A DNA stretch of 64,000 nucleotides from Tetracentron sinense (Eukaryota > Streptophyta > Magnoliopsida > Trochodendrales > Trochodendraceae): positions 26,606,052-26,670,051 of the forward strand of contig CM026565.1 of NCBI GenBank assembly GCA_015143295.1, written 5' to 3'. Every line of letters starts with the position of its first letter. Positions within the stretch are counted from its first letter, which is position 1. Positions 1 through 12,102 of the stretch are shown here, piece after piece. Position numbers and translations under genes: made by a program. Under the pieces are notes generated by a model. That model was not told where the DNA came from, did no database searches, and saw nothing but the letters and a program-made list of their open reading frames with translations.

Positions 1-1230
1 GGGAGCAGCAGAGATTATATTAAGCGGCGTGATGGTGGTGAGGAGGAAGTTGTTCAAGATGGGCGATCTAGACGCATGGGGGACATGAAAAAGCACCATG
101 GTGTAGATGAACATAGTTTCAGAGGGAGAGATGATTATGGCCGAGATGGAAGACAAGAGATGGACCGAAACCGTATGGTTGTAAGAGGGAGGGAAGATTC
201 TTCTATCTCTTATCCTCATAGAGATTGGGATCCTAATTCGGCACATTATGCGCATACGAAGACTGATAGGCCAAAGGATAGGAGTAATTCTGTTGGAGCT
301 TGGCAAAGGAGAGATGAGGATCCACATGGGAAAAGGGTTACAGATGAAGACACAAGGAAGCGAGAGCGTCTTGAGGATATGGGATCTAGGCACAGGAGTA
401 AAGTTCGGGATAGTGAGAGGAATGACAAAGATGAACATCATTCAAGGAAACAGTTGGACAATGGTGATTGGAGGGGTCGTCAAGATAAAGATGTGGGACC
501 AAGACACAGGGAAAGAGATGATAATTTTATGCGGCATGAAAAATTGGATGATCCCCATGCCAAGAGAAGGAAGGATGAAGAGCAGCAGAGGAGAGAACAG
601 GCCGATAAAGAAAAAGCCTCGCATGCCTATGGGGCTAGGGAAGATACGAGTCGTAGAAAGCGAGAGAGGGATGATCAACCGAGGGTAAGAGATAAGTCTG
701 ATGATCACCATTCTGTTAGACACAGAGATGAGAGCTGGCGGCAGAGGGAGAGGGATGAGCGTCAGAGGCTCAAACAACCTCATGAAGATACTCTATCAAA
801 GCGTGACAGAGAAGGGAGGGGAGCAGTGAGGAGTGGGCAAGGTGTAGAAGACAAACATTGGGTTGGGAATGCAAGGGCTAAGGATGAGTCTAAAGGTTCT
901 GATAAGGACCCCCAATTTAAAGATAGAAGGGGGCACAGTGAACAACCTAGGAGAAGGGAACAAGTGGTGGATGGAACTCTTTCACATAAGGAACGTGAGG
1001 ATGTCTATGCACGTGAAAATCAATTCAGTAATGAGGAGAGAAGCTCAAGGCAGGAGAGGTCAAGCACTCATAATGACCGTGCTGTAAATGCTTCTGATAG
1101 CCAGTGGATGCACAAGGAAAGATATAAAGAGAACACAGGGAAGCGTAAAGAACCTGAAGGGGGTGATCAAAATACCCTTGGTCATTCCAAGAGAAAGCAA
1201 GAAGACCACAGAGGTCACCGGAATGAGAAG
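1..1230 (+). CDS. FIPS5: FIP1[V]/FIPS5-like polyadenylation factor, penultimate coding exon (5' part outside window)
   Basis: The frame is open from the first base and gives 410 codons to the donor AAG|GTATGG at 1230/1231. The protein is almost wholly low-complexity and charged: RD, RE, KE, DD and HR runs with many KRKRE- and RHRER-like patches and no globular domain. This matches the long Arg/Asp/Glu-rich C-terminal half of plant FIP1[V] proteins. FIP1 is a subunit of the nuclear CPSF polyadenylation complex that links poly(A) polymerase to the RNA through a basic C-terminal region. The conserved Fip1 motif would lie upstream of the window, so the call rests on composition and on the C-terminus of the next exon. 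Phase-0 splicing joins N-E-K to V-N-I-K. An SR-related protein is the main alternative. Confidence 0.75.
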
Positions 1231-2702
1231 GTATGGTCCATGTAAACAGAACAAATTAGGAAAACAACCTCTGCAAAGTAGTGTCGGGATCAGACAAACT
1301 AAATTGAAAAAAGGTTGATCTTCACTTTGAAGATGAAGCACCTTAAAATTTATCATAACATATTGGCGAATGAATCCTAGCTGTTCCTTTCTTCCTTGCT
1401 TTTCTGAAGTTCTCCTTTACCAATTAGCGAAGTTTTTTTTTTGTTTGATCGGTGTACCAACTACAAAATATATAAATCAAATAACTGAACATTCACATCG
1501 TAGGTAGAATGTTATAATTTATATACTATTATGAATGGAAAGTTGTCTTCAGCACTACGTTTTTTAATCTCCTAAATGATTGGTTCTATCCAAAGAGATG
1601 AAGTTACTTTATCAGATTAATCATGAAGTCGGGATAGCTAACAGATATCTATTTTAAGGGCCAGACTTTAGAAAAAGTTTTTCTTCCTCATCCAGTCCCC
1701 CTTCTCTTCATTATCAGATGTTTTGATGGAACGAGGGAAAAGTCTTTTCCTTTCCCTTGAGAACAGGAAAGACTTTCCCTAGTAATAAATGCCGTGTAAT
1801 TTTTTCAGTAATAGAACTGCATATTCTCAAGCGAATGGCATTAAGTTTCTCCTCTCTTTTAACAGTTTGCCTTCAGTATTGATAAAAAAAACAGTTTGCC
1901 TTCAGTTGAGCCAATATTGTAATATATTTTAGGAAATTAAACTCTGGCACCTTTTTGAAAAGTCAAGCAAATTACGTATAAAATTTGTAAAATCTAAGGC
2001 CAATATTGTTGTTTTACTCACATTTTTTATTCCACATGGCACATGTCACCCTTCCCTCTCAACAGCAAGGTCTTTTGCTCCTACAATATAAAAGATGCTG
2101 ATTCTTGGATACAATATTGATTTTCAGATCGCGCATCTTAACTGCTATGTAATTAACTCGAACTTTAAGGACCTAAAGCCCCTTGGTAGTATGGTATCAA
2201 CTGCTTTTGTTAGAGGGCCCGACCTTTTGTTTCAACCATCTACACCTGAAGCTATCTTATTAAACTTTCCTCTATGGAGCCTATTGTCATATTTAATATC
2301 ATTTATGTTGATTTATTTATGAATCAGGATGACAGGATGGCAGGAAGCTATCCCCTACCTGTGTTTTACAAATGATGCATGTGCAGCATAATTAGGACCC
2401 ACCATCCTGTGTGCTCCCTATAGATGATTCCTAGGTCAAACACTAAGCATGTAGGACTGTCTACATTTTGATAGATTGCACTCTTTGGATAGTTGGAAAG
2501 AATCACAAATGGTCCAGAGAAAGGTTTGTCATCTAATCAGGTTCTTTTTGGCTGCCAGAGATGGATTCCTATCCTTCATTCCTGACCTTATTCTTCATCT
2601 ATCAGATTGTTAACCAAGCCACTGATTATACTGTTGCAGATCTGTATAAAAATTCCTTGCAGATGGAAGCTTGCTTATCATTAACCTTTTGCCCCTGTTC
2701 AG
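1231..2702 (+). other. FIP1-like intron, 1.47 kb
   Basis: A GT-AG intron between the two FIP1-like exons. It is AT-rich with several T runs. I see no coding segment and no transposon with recognisable ends. Short open frames here (for example near 2095-2322) look like chance. Confidence 0.75.
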
Positions 2703-3404
2703 GTTAACATTAAAGGCACGAGTAAGCGAGAAAGTGGCAAAAGTGGCAACATACTGACATCAGGCCCCACTGACTCTCATGATCCTGGCCAGTTAAGGTC
2801 ATCATCCTCCACTGCGTTCTCCAAGAAGAGTCATCATGAGCATGAGACTCCACAGCAACGTCACTCTTCCAAAAAGCATAGAGAAGATGCTCCTTCCGAT
2901 GATGAACGGCAGGATTCCAGGAGAGGTCGGTCCAAACTGGAACGTTGGGCGAGTCAAAAAGAGAGGGATGATAAGATCAATGTTCAGTCATCATCATCAT
3001 CTTTGTCAAAGGCTAAAGAGACTGACAAGAACAATGACCCATCTTTAGCCAACGAACTGCCAGATGAATCAACCAAGACAGTTGAGGCTTTCGATAGCCA
3101 ACATCCATCGGTCGAGGAGACAAATGCCAGTGACCTTGAGATCAAGGATGCTGATTTGGCACCCATGTCTGACAACCAACATGTTGACTCTGACAAGAAT
3201 GGAGAGGATCGTCACCTAGACACGGTAGAAAAGCTTAAGAAACGAAGCGAGCGGTTCAAGCTTCCAATGCCTAGTGAAAAGGACGCCATGGCAAACAGGA
3301 AGATGGAGTGCGAAGCATTGTTGCCAGCCCAGAGCGAGACTACTGCTGATGCAGAGATCAAACAAGAACGCCCAGCTCGGAAACGAAGGTGGATCAGTAA
3401 TTAA
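2703..3404 (+). CDS. FIPS5: FIP1[V]/FIPS5-like, last coding exon
   Basis: The acceptor GTTCAG ends at 2702, and the frame runs 233 codons to TAA at 3402-3404. It starts VNIKGTSKRES and holds a Ser-rich stretch, a basic block (KKHRED...RRGRSKLERWASQKERDD), an acidic middle, and then KLKKRSERFKLPMPSEKDAM. The last residues are RPARKRRWISN. The SERFKLPMPSEK block and the KRRW-type C-terminus are what I recall for plant FIP1[V] proteins, and they support the family call better than the repetitive exon before. No frame break is visible. Confidence 0.8.
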   Translation, partial: VNIKGTSKRESGKSGNILTSGPTDSHDPGQLRSSSSTAFSKKSHHEHETPQQRHSSKKHREDAPSDDERQDSRRGRSKLERWASQKERDDKINVQSSSSSLSKAKETDKNNDPSLANELPDESTKTVEAFDSQHPSVEETNASDLEIKDADLAPMSDNQHVDSDKNGEDRHLDTVEKLKKRSERFKLPMPSEKDAMANRKMECEALLPAQSETTADAEIKQERPARKRRWISN

Positions 3405-4100
3405 TGTGAGTAGAAACTTGTTTTAATGGGATGTACTTCATTCATGGTTCTGGGTGTTCACTGGGAAACTCAGCCTGATCTGATTCTTCAAGCTGGAATT
3501 CTAAATATCCCATCCTTCCACATTCTGGAATGCCTTCTAAGCATTCAGACTGTTTCTATGGTGGCATCCATAGCTGTGCAGAATAGGTTTATCCCTGTAC
3601 ACAGATGCCGTGATATATTTTTCTTTGTAATTTATGCATACGGAGAAAGTGTAACATTGAACGGGTCATTGATGGTGGTTACGCAACTGGTTTTTCTGTT
3701 TTTGAGTAATGCAATTTTGTATTACTTGGGGAGGGGGAGATGGTATCTGGGATGCCATGGAAGTGGTGTTCCAGGTCTTCCCTTATCGCCCCAACAGGTC
3801 GGAAAGCTGCTACTGAAAGAGGGAGGCAGAATTTAGAGGCTGGTGGCTTTGAACGATGATAGATCTGAGGACCCATCATTGTTCCTCAATTGCGATTATG
3901 AACCCATACTCGCTCGGCAACCAGTAGAAGCCTTTCGGCACCAGCTGCGCACATGGAGTTCGAAAAAGGGAGAATTGAGGGGTGGAAAAAAAGGTACTTC
4001 AAGAAGAGTTTTGGTATAAAAGAAAAAAACCTTCAATGAAGAGCTTTGTGCTGTTACAGCTCCCCAAAATGCGAGGAGCAATGGATGGGTAGTATGAATT
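3405..4100 (+). other. FIP1-like 3' UTR and downstream sequence
   Basis: Non-coding sequence after the TAA. The open frame at 3426-3836 starts 21 bases after the stop and has no recognisable domain, so it is treated as 3' UTR. The poly(A) site cannot be placed from sequence alone. From about 4100 to 4563 there is unremarkable AT-rich spacer up to the LTR of the next element. Confidence 0.5.
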
Positions 4101-4563
4101 TTGAGGTTGTGTTTTTAATGTCCACTTAAATCTATTCCTTTTTCATTCATATTTTTGTTCTTGACAAGCAAAAAGCACACGATTTGGAGTTCCCTTGTGG
4201 TAGAAGAATAATCGAGTTAAAGATTTGTAAAGACAAGGAAGAATTGAAGTATTATCTCATAGGAGGGTGAGAGACTCTGAGTGCATATGGGGTCGTTTGT
4301 TATTATTCCAAGGAGTGATTTTCTATTTGAAATTTTAGCCGGGCTTGGAACGATTTCGTCAAAAATTGCTCTTCTGAAACAGACTATTGGGGAAAAAATC
4401 ACTTCTAAAAATTAATTCTCACAAGCAGAAATTCTCTCCCTCTCACCAGTCACCACCCCACCGCCTCCATACCAATGGTCAGGTGATCGACTCAAATTAA
4501 CTCCCCCGTGTAACCATTTCCACCCACTAGCAATTGTCATAATTTTACCCTTTTCGAGCCAAG

Positions 4564-5045
4564 TGTCATGGCACTCGGCTACATCTGCGAGTCAGCCAAC
4601 CACAAGATACTCACCCGAGAAATGTTCTCAAGTGGTAAGATGCACACCAAGTCAGTAAGGGACAAAGTAAGCAACAGGTAGCAATACGCAACACCGATTG
4701 AAAGCAACTTTAAGCTTTATCGATCATTTCAAGCTAACTCTTTATAGACTACAATTAGTGAGGAGATTGAGCTTACTACAACTTAAAGGGACATGGGCTA
4801 AGGACTCACCTCTCCTCAAGGTAGGAAAATAAACATTTCACCATTTTACAGAAGGAAACATCCTCCTTACTAGTGGAGTCATACTGGGGTATTTACAACT
4901 CTGCCATTACAAATTACCTTACTAAACTACTCTTGACTACAAAAGGAATTTACAATAAACTCCGGGACACTTTACATGACTCATATGTACAAGGTTTACA
5001 AGGGTCATGGCCATGTGCCGGTCACTGGACAAAATGACCGTGATA
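4564..5045 (-). repeat. 3' LTR of the chromovirus
   Basis: It matches 9604-10121 along nearly its whole length (for example GCGAGTCAG and AAGATACTCACCCGAG in both). It is shorter by about 30 bases near one end and has scattered differences. The outer end starts TGTCATGG and the inner end is GACCGTGATA. Confidence 0.9.
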
Positions 5046-8000
5046 GACTCCCCCACTTAAACAGTCGACGCCCTCGTAGACTCTAAAGTTTGATACTCTG
5101 CAATCTTGTATTCGAACTGACGTATGTCTTCGGCTAGCTCCCAGCTTGTATCTTCATCACTTCGGCCCCTCCACTTCACCAGGTATTCTCGTTGCGGATG
5201 CTTGAGTGTTGGCGCTGCATGATCTGCCAAGATGCGTTCAACTTCACGAATACTCGAACTTGTCGTTTTTGGTGCAGTTCTGACACAGATGTTGCGAGCT
5301 AAATCTTCCATGTCAGGATGGTACGACTTGATGTTGCTGGCATGGAATACTGGGTGGACCTTCAACCACGACGAAAGCTGAACTTTGTAGGAGGTCTTGC
5401 CCACAAGAGCAACAACAGGAACTGGACCTTCATACTTTCTAACAAGCTTGTTGTGGACTTTCTGAAAGAATTTCAGTTGTTCCGGAAGGAGCTTGACAAG
5501 GACTAGATCTCCCACTTGGAATTCTTCGGGTCTTCTATCTTGGTCGACCCATTTCTTCATCCGCTTTGACGCTTTCTCCAAATAGGCGCGTGCAATATCA
5601 GCGTTTCTATTTCACTCCTTAGTGAATTGGTAGGCTTTTGGGCTTGAACCTGTATAATGTTGGGCCACTGTGTGAGGTAACAGTGGTTGCTGTCCTGTAA
5701 CAATCTCAAAAGGACTCTTGTTAGTAGAAGAGCTCTTTTGAATATTAAAGCAGAACTGGGCTATATCTAGAAGATTCACCCAATTTCTTTGATTAGCAGT
5801 TACAAAGTGGCGTAAATATTCTTCAAGCAAACCATTGAATCTCTCTGTCTGCCCATCAGTTTGTAGATGGTAGCTTGAAGAAAAGTCTAACTTCGACCCT
5901 AAAAGTCGAAATATCTCGGTCCAAAACCGTCATGTGAACCGAGTGTCTCAATCACTTACCAAATTTTGGGGCACTCCCCAATATTTGACAACATGTCTGA
6001 AGAACAAATAGGCTACCTCCTCTGCCGAGCAGTACTTTGGTGCTGGGATGAAAGTTGCATACTTGGAAAACCTGTCCACAACCACCAATATTGACCCATA
6101 CTCCCCCACTTGAGGCAGGTTAGTTATGAAGTCCATTGAGAAACTCTCCCATGGTCTCTTTGGCACTGGTAGCGGTTGCAGAAGTCCTAATGCCTTCTTT
6201 CTCTCAACTTTGTCCTGTTGGCAGATGAGGCAAGTCTTAGTGTACTCCATCATGTCATCTTTCATATTTAGCCAATAATACTTCTGTTTCAACAAGGACA
6301 TGGTGCGTTGCTAGCCCGGATGAGCTGCCCACAAAGTGTCATGACATTCTTTCAGAAGTAAGTTGCGCAGTTTACCCGTTCTAGGCACAAACAAGCACAT
6401 TCTCTTGGTAAGGAGGAAACCATCCTCCAGCCAAAATCGACGCGTCTTGTCCTCCTTGGCAAGTTGAATAATGGTTTTGGCTGTAGGATCTTGGTTAAAC
6501 CCTTCTTTAATTCGCTCCTGTATGCTATCGGTCACCTTACTCGCCGTCAAGTGACCCACCAACTTCAAGGCCGCAAACTCGGCATTTCAGCTCAAGGCAT
6601 CCGCTACCTGATTAGTGCGTCCTGCCTTATATTCTAGCTCGATGTCAAACTCGGCAATGAACTCTTGCCATCGAGCTTGCTTGAGAGTGAGTTTCTTTTG
6701 GGTTAAGAAGTGGCTTACCGCCGAGTTGTCCGTCTTCACGACAAACTTTGAACCGAGTAGGTAATGCCTCTACACCTGGAGACAATGAATAACAACCAAT
6801 AATTCTTTCTATTGGGCAGTGTATCTTCGTTCGGCATCATTGAGCTTTCGGCTCTCATAAGCAATTGGATGACCGTCTTGTAAAAGTACACCTCCTAGTG
6901 TATAGTCTGACGCATCAGTTTGGACCTCAAAGGCTTTTCCCAAATTTGGAAGAGTAAGGACTGGATTGCTCATTACAACATTCTTGAGGTCTTCAAATAT
7001 GTCTTGACATTCTTGTGGCCAAGACCAAACCCGATCTTTCTTCAGTAAGTCGGTTAGGGGTGCAGCACACTTGGAATACCCCAGAATAAATCTCCTGTAG
7101 TAGTTTACCAGTCCAAGGAATGAGCGTAGCTCACTCACCTTGGTTGGGGCCTTCCACTCCTGGATAGCCTGCACCTTCTTCATATCCATCCTTATTTGGC
7201 CTCCACCAACTTGGTGTCCGAGGAACATAATGTGCTCTTGAGCAAATGAGCACTTTTCTCTTTTCACAAATAAGTGGTTTTTTTGGAGTAACTGGAATTC
7301 AGCGCGTAAATGCCCGACATGCTCCTCCAACGAGGAGCTATATACGACAATATCATCAAGATACACTACCACGAATTTATCCAGATCCTCGTGGAAGATT
7401 TCGTTCATGAGGGTGCAAAATGTGGCAGGGGCATTGGTCAACCCAAATGGCATGACCAAAAACTCAAAAGCACCATATCTAGTTACACATGCAGTCTTTG
7501 GTTCATCTCCCTCTACAATACGGACTTGATAATAGCCTGACCTTAAGTCAAGCTTAGAGAAATATCTTGCAGCTCCCAACTGATCAAACAAATCTGCAAT
7601 GAGAGGGATATGATATTTGTTCCGGATAGTTAACTTGTTCAAGGCACGATAATCCACACATAGCCTTAAGCTTTCATCCTACTTCTTCTGAAATAGCACA
7701 AGTGCTCCAAATGGAGCCTTTGATGGCTGGATAAACCCTGATTCCAGCAAGGTATCCAATTGTTTTCTCAATTCTGCCAACTCTAGTGGAGCCATACGAT
7801 ATGCCCCTCTTGCAGGTGGTTTAGCTCCAGGAACCAACTCTATTTGATGATCGACACCTCTTCTCGGAGGCAATGACTTGGGGAGTTCACCAGGTATCAC
7901 ATTCTTGAACTCCTTCAAGATTTGTTACACGGCTTTTGGAACAGGAACTTCTCTCAACTCCTCTTGCACTTCCATAAGGGAAGCCACATAAGTTGGTTCC

Positions 8001-9603
8001 CCCTTCTTCAGTTGGTGGAGGGCTGACAGAAACTTCTCTTCACTTGCTTTGTTAGTGGCAGGAACTATGCAAGGATTATCTCCAAGTAGACAAACTGAGT
8101 TTGAGAATGGCATCGGTACTGCCTTAGTCTCTCTTAGGAACTCCATCCCAAGAATGACTTGAAAATCATCCAACGGAACAGCTGTAAGGTTCATTCTTCC
8201 TTCCCAGTCACCCAATTTAACATGTACCGACTTGGCCACATCATAAATTGGTTTGGCCTCTGAGTTTACCGCTTTCATTCGACTAGAATCCTTCTCTATA
8301 TTCAAGCCGAGGCGTTTCGCTTCCGAACCCGCCACAAAGTTATGTGTGACCCCTGTGTCGACCATAGCACGGGTCGGTTTACCATTGATCTTCAATTCAA
8401 CATACATGAGACCTTTAGTAGGGGTTGGCTTCTTCTCTACACTTTACTTCTTCACTGCATTAAGTAACCGTAGAGCACCCATCCGAGTTAGCTCCTCACC
8501 CTCGTCCTCTTCAGGCACTATTTCAGCTTGAGGAGACTGTTGCAAGGCATTCAAAGCCTGCTTTTGTGGGCACACAACAATCCAATGTGGCCCTCCACAA
8601 AGGAAGCAACTAATGGTCTTCGACCCAGCTGAAGACGATGTTGATCCTTTGAATTGTGAGGATCCTGAAGGTCTCTTATCACCTCCCCCACTCTTGAGCT
8701 TGTTAAACTTCCCCGACTTAGCACTCGAGCTTGAGTTCCCCGAATAAGCTATTTTTTTCTTCCCACCATCCTCGGTAGTATAGTCGGTTAGGCGCTCAGC
8801 CGCAGCTTGCACTGACACCAAATCTTGTACCCTTTGTCTTTGTAACTCAGTTTGGGCCCAAGGTTTGAGGCCTTCAAGGAAATAGAATAGCTTGTCCTTC
8901 TCGAACATATCTCGAATGTCCAGCATCAATGCCGAGAACTGCTTCAAATATTCGCGAACAGTACCGGTTTGTCAAAGGTTTCTCAACTTTCTCCGAGCCA
9001 TATACTTGATGTTCTCGGGAAAGAACTGTGCCTTCAATTCCCTCTTTAGATCCTCTCATGAGTCAATGGTGCAAACACCCCTGACTATATCATCGTACTT
9101 TGTTCGCCACCACAGTTTGGCATCACCCACCAAATACATAGTAGCCATCATGACTTTAGTCTCTTCCGAGTCAATCCTAACAGCTCGGAAGTATTGTTCC
9201 ATATTGAACAAGAAGTTCTCGAGTTCTTTTGCATCATGAGCACCAGCATAGTTTCTAGGTTCAGGAATTCTAATCCTGGAAGTTTTCCCTGCATTCGGGC
9301 CAGTTGTTCCCATTGCTCTAGTGAGAACATTCACCTTTGCAACAAGGTCACCAATTTGGGCTTGTAGGGCTTCCACCGTAGCCCTAAAGTCCTCGCTAAG
9401 CATATCAGTAGTGCTAGCAACGTTCATTTGTTCCATCTCAATCACATCAACACGCTCAACAAGTTATGCAAGTCCGTCTGCAACACCGCCAAGTTGTGAA
9501 GCTTGCGACTCGAGATCCTCGATCCGCTCTTTGTTCGTCCGTTCCTGTCTCGGTGGCATAATTCCAACTTCTAGAGGATCACAATGACCGCTCTGATACT
9601 AAT

Positions 9604-10121
9604 TGTCACGGTCCAACATTTTTGTAAGTGAAGCGACCGTGCAACACTCGGCTACACCTGCGAGTCAGTCAACCACAAGATACTCACCCGAGAAATGTTC
9701 CCAAGTGGTAAGATGCACACCAAGTCAGTAAGGGACAAAGTAAGCAACAGGCAACACCGATTGAAAGCAACTTTAAGCTTTATTGATCATTTCAAGCAAC
9801 TCTTTACAGACTACAATTAGTGAGGAGATTGAGCTTGCTACAACTCAAAGGGACATGGACTAAGGACTCACCTTGCTCACCTCTCCTCAAGGTAGGAAAA
9901 TAAACATTTCACCATTTTACAGAAGGAAACATCCCCCTTGCTAGTGGAGTCATACTGGGGTATTTACAACTCTGCCATTACAAATTACCTTGCTAAACTA
10001 CCCTTGACTACAAAAGGAATTTACAATAAACCCTGAGACACTTTACATGACTCATATGTACAAGGCTTAAAAAACACGGGTCATGGCCATGTGCCGAGCA
10101 CTGGACAAAATGACCGTGACA
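9604..10121 (-). repeat. 5' LTR of the chromovirus
   Basis: It has perfect 10-bp inverted ends, TGTCACGGTC and GACCGTGACA. It carries the same body as the left LTR and directly adjoins the tRNA-Met-like primer site. Confidence 0.92.
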
Positions 10122-10750
10122 CAAGGGAAGTCTTTGAAAACATAATTGTAAATTTAGTTAAAATCAGTGATCTTGATCACTGGTTCAGTTTTTTTTTCCT
10201 ACTCTAATCAAAAGAGGAAGCATAATAAAGCCCCACAATCTCACCAACACAGGAGCTACCAACTCACATTGCCTCTTATGTACAAGAGAAGATAATTATA
10301 TTTTCGTTCCTTAATATAAATAAATGCTGACTAACCTTCGTCATTGCAAATGTCGATTGAAAATTAGATTCGGGGATGAGAAGAAAGACTTAAATTAATG
10401 TAATATCGAACTCGTTCGATTTGAAATTGGTAAGTCCATTAACTCTAAATAAGAGTTATTTGTATGTAATATTACAATTCACAAGTAGATCTGAGTCTTC
10501 CCACATCAATAAGTAATACCTTATGCACAATTTTTCAACCTTCAACCACCTTGATCCACAATCTAGTTTCCATCATAGTAGAATATTAGTAATACTTTAT
10601 GCACCATTGCTCATAAGAAACATAAATCTATTTGTCATATATTGGCCAAGGAGTTGGGAGTTTATATTCAATTTAGCATTTGATCTAGTTCTCCAAACTT
10701 TGTACAATTATTCCTCAAATAGTACTGTGGGCAACATAATTTACCGCCTT
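10122..10750. other. Intergenic spacer
   Basis: AT-rich sequence right of the chromovirus LTR. I see no gene, no RNA gene and no element with definable ends. Confidence 0.5.
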
Positions 10751-11461
10751 TCCTTTTGGGTCGACCCTGTGGAAGAACGGCGCTAAACGCCTAAAATTGG
10801 AGCCGCCATCTATTTAATTTATGGGAAAAAATAGGATATTGGGGTAAACTAGATAAGGGCCTATGATCTGGGTCGAGATCAATGAGCAATTCGGTTAAGT
10901 CCCGTGGTAGGTGTTAGGCACCCCATCATCCTAATATGGTTACTTACTCCCTAGGTCTAAGTCAAACAAACCAAAATTAAGGAAAATTGTCTTAGTCTTG
11001 TAATTATGCTAATTTGAAGGCAAAAGAGACACATGTAGCTCTATTAACGGGTGGGAGTTGATTCACTTTTTTTTTTTTAACGTATTTTGCATATTTGAAT
11101 GTTTTTGGGTTTTTGAGTTTTTTTTATCATATATTTTTTTTATTTTGGACAGTAGTTTATGGCTCATTTCGGAGTATGAGAGGGCTGACAAGTTAATCGG
11201 GGTTAAAATCTAACCTAAAATAAGTCTAGGAGTGTAGCAGGACCATGGGTGTTCAAACGGGCAAAGTGACCGTTCAAACGCCACTGTTTCTGTACTTGCC
11301 CATAACCTGATTTTTTAGGGGTTTAGCTAGAATCTAATGACCTAATTTGAGGTTAGCCTAGGGATGGTGGTGAAATTGCCCAAAAGCATTAACTATTGCT
11401 AGACCCAAGAGGGAAATGTAAAGACAATGTGAAAATGGAAATGACAAGCAATGCGGAAAGG

Positions 11462-11760
11462 AAAATGGAAGGCTTCCCCCTTTTGAAAGGGGTCTCTCTA
11501 CACCATTGGATTTGATGTAGAGAGGCCCAAATGCTTGAGTGAGAGACCTTCTAAAAGTTCCTAGAAATGGACTAGGAACAAAAAAAAACATAAAACTATA
11601 CAAAAAAGAAAAAAATTAGTGTTCATCCTCCCTTTTTAATGGGTCCCTCTACACCATTAGATTGGTGTAGAGAGATCCACCAAATGAAGAGGGTGAGCTC
11701 TCGAAATTGGTTCTAGAAATGGACCAGAACCCAAAAGGAAAACAATAAGAAAATGTAAAA
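11462..11760. repeat. Imperfect tandem duplication, about 150-170 bp per unit, with a conserved hairpin
   Basis: Two related units (about 11462-11600 and 11622-11760) share CTCCCTTTT...GGG(T)TCTCTACACCATT and TCTAGAAATGGAC. Both keep a stem pairing CTCTACACCA with TGGTGTAGAG (11650-11675 in copy 2; TGATGTAGAG in copy 1). The unit probably belongs to the surrounding retroelement remnant. Confidence 0.7.
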
Positions 11761-12102
11761 GGAAATATACTAGGAAAGCAAATACAAAACAATACAGAGA
11801 AAAAAAAAAGGAAAGAAGATGAATGATGGAGAGGGTAAAGTGAAAACCTACCCTTCTCCTTTGCTTCTCAATGCTCTAAACGATGGCGCAAGGGATGTGG
11901 ATGGATTGGAGAGGCTTAATGTTGATGGGAGAGGGCTGACTTCCTCAGAATTTTTGAAGGTTTTGATGAAGAAGAAGGTGGATTGGGGTTTTTCTCTGAG
12001 GATTTGGGCTTGGAGAAGATAATGAATTAGAGTTTTGCACTAAGAAATTTTAGAATAGGTTTTTAGCCTTGAATGAGTATTTATAGGTTTTCTAAGGATT
12101 AG

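Larger units (their letters stand above)
4564..10121 (-). mobile_element. Ty3/gypsy chromovirus LTR retrotransposon, decayed, both LTRs present
   Basis: An LTR retrotransposon on the minus strand, treated as a fossil. In element order its parts are: 5' LTR (9604-10121), a primer-binding site resembling the initiator tRNA-Met type (TAGTATCAGAGC, just inside the LTR), gag with a CCHC-like knuckle (CFLCGGPH...C) around 9445-8444, protease near 8400-7925 (DTG), reverse transcriptase near 7660-7000 (YLDD), RNase H near 7000-6600, integrase with an HHCC finger near 6570-5600, a chromodomain near 5270-5057, a purine tract (AGTGGGGGAG) and the 3' LTR (4564-5045). The C-terminal chromodomain (EYLVKWRG...SWE) marks the chromovirus lineage, and Galadriel- or Tekay-like is possible. 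The element is broken, with roughly eight interruptions across its reading frames. The LTRs remain clearly alike, so it is middle-aged rather than ancient. The flanks share a CAAG core. Confidence 0.95.

Noticed and set aside
3426-3836. 136-codon frame after the FIP1-like stop
   Set aside because: It begins 21 bases after the stop codon, has no recognisable domain, and lies where the 3' UTR is expected.
7310-7540. Plus-strand frames across the chromovirus (also near 5318, 8253, 8892 and 9321)
   Set aside because: They are antisense shadows of the element's own minus-strand polyprotein region.
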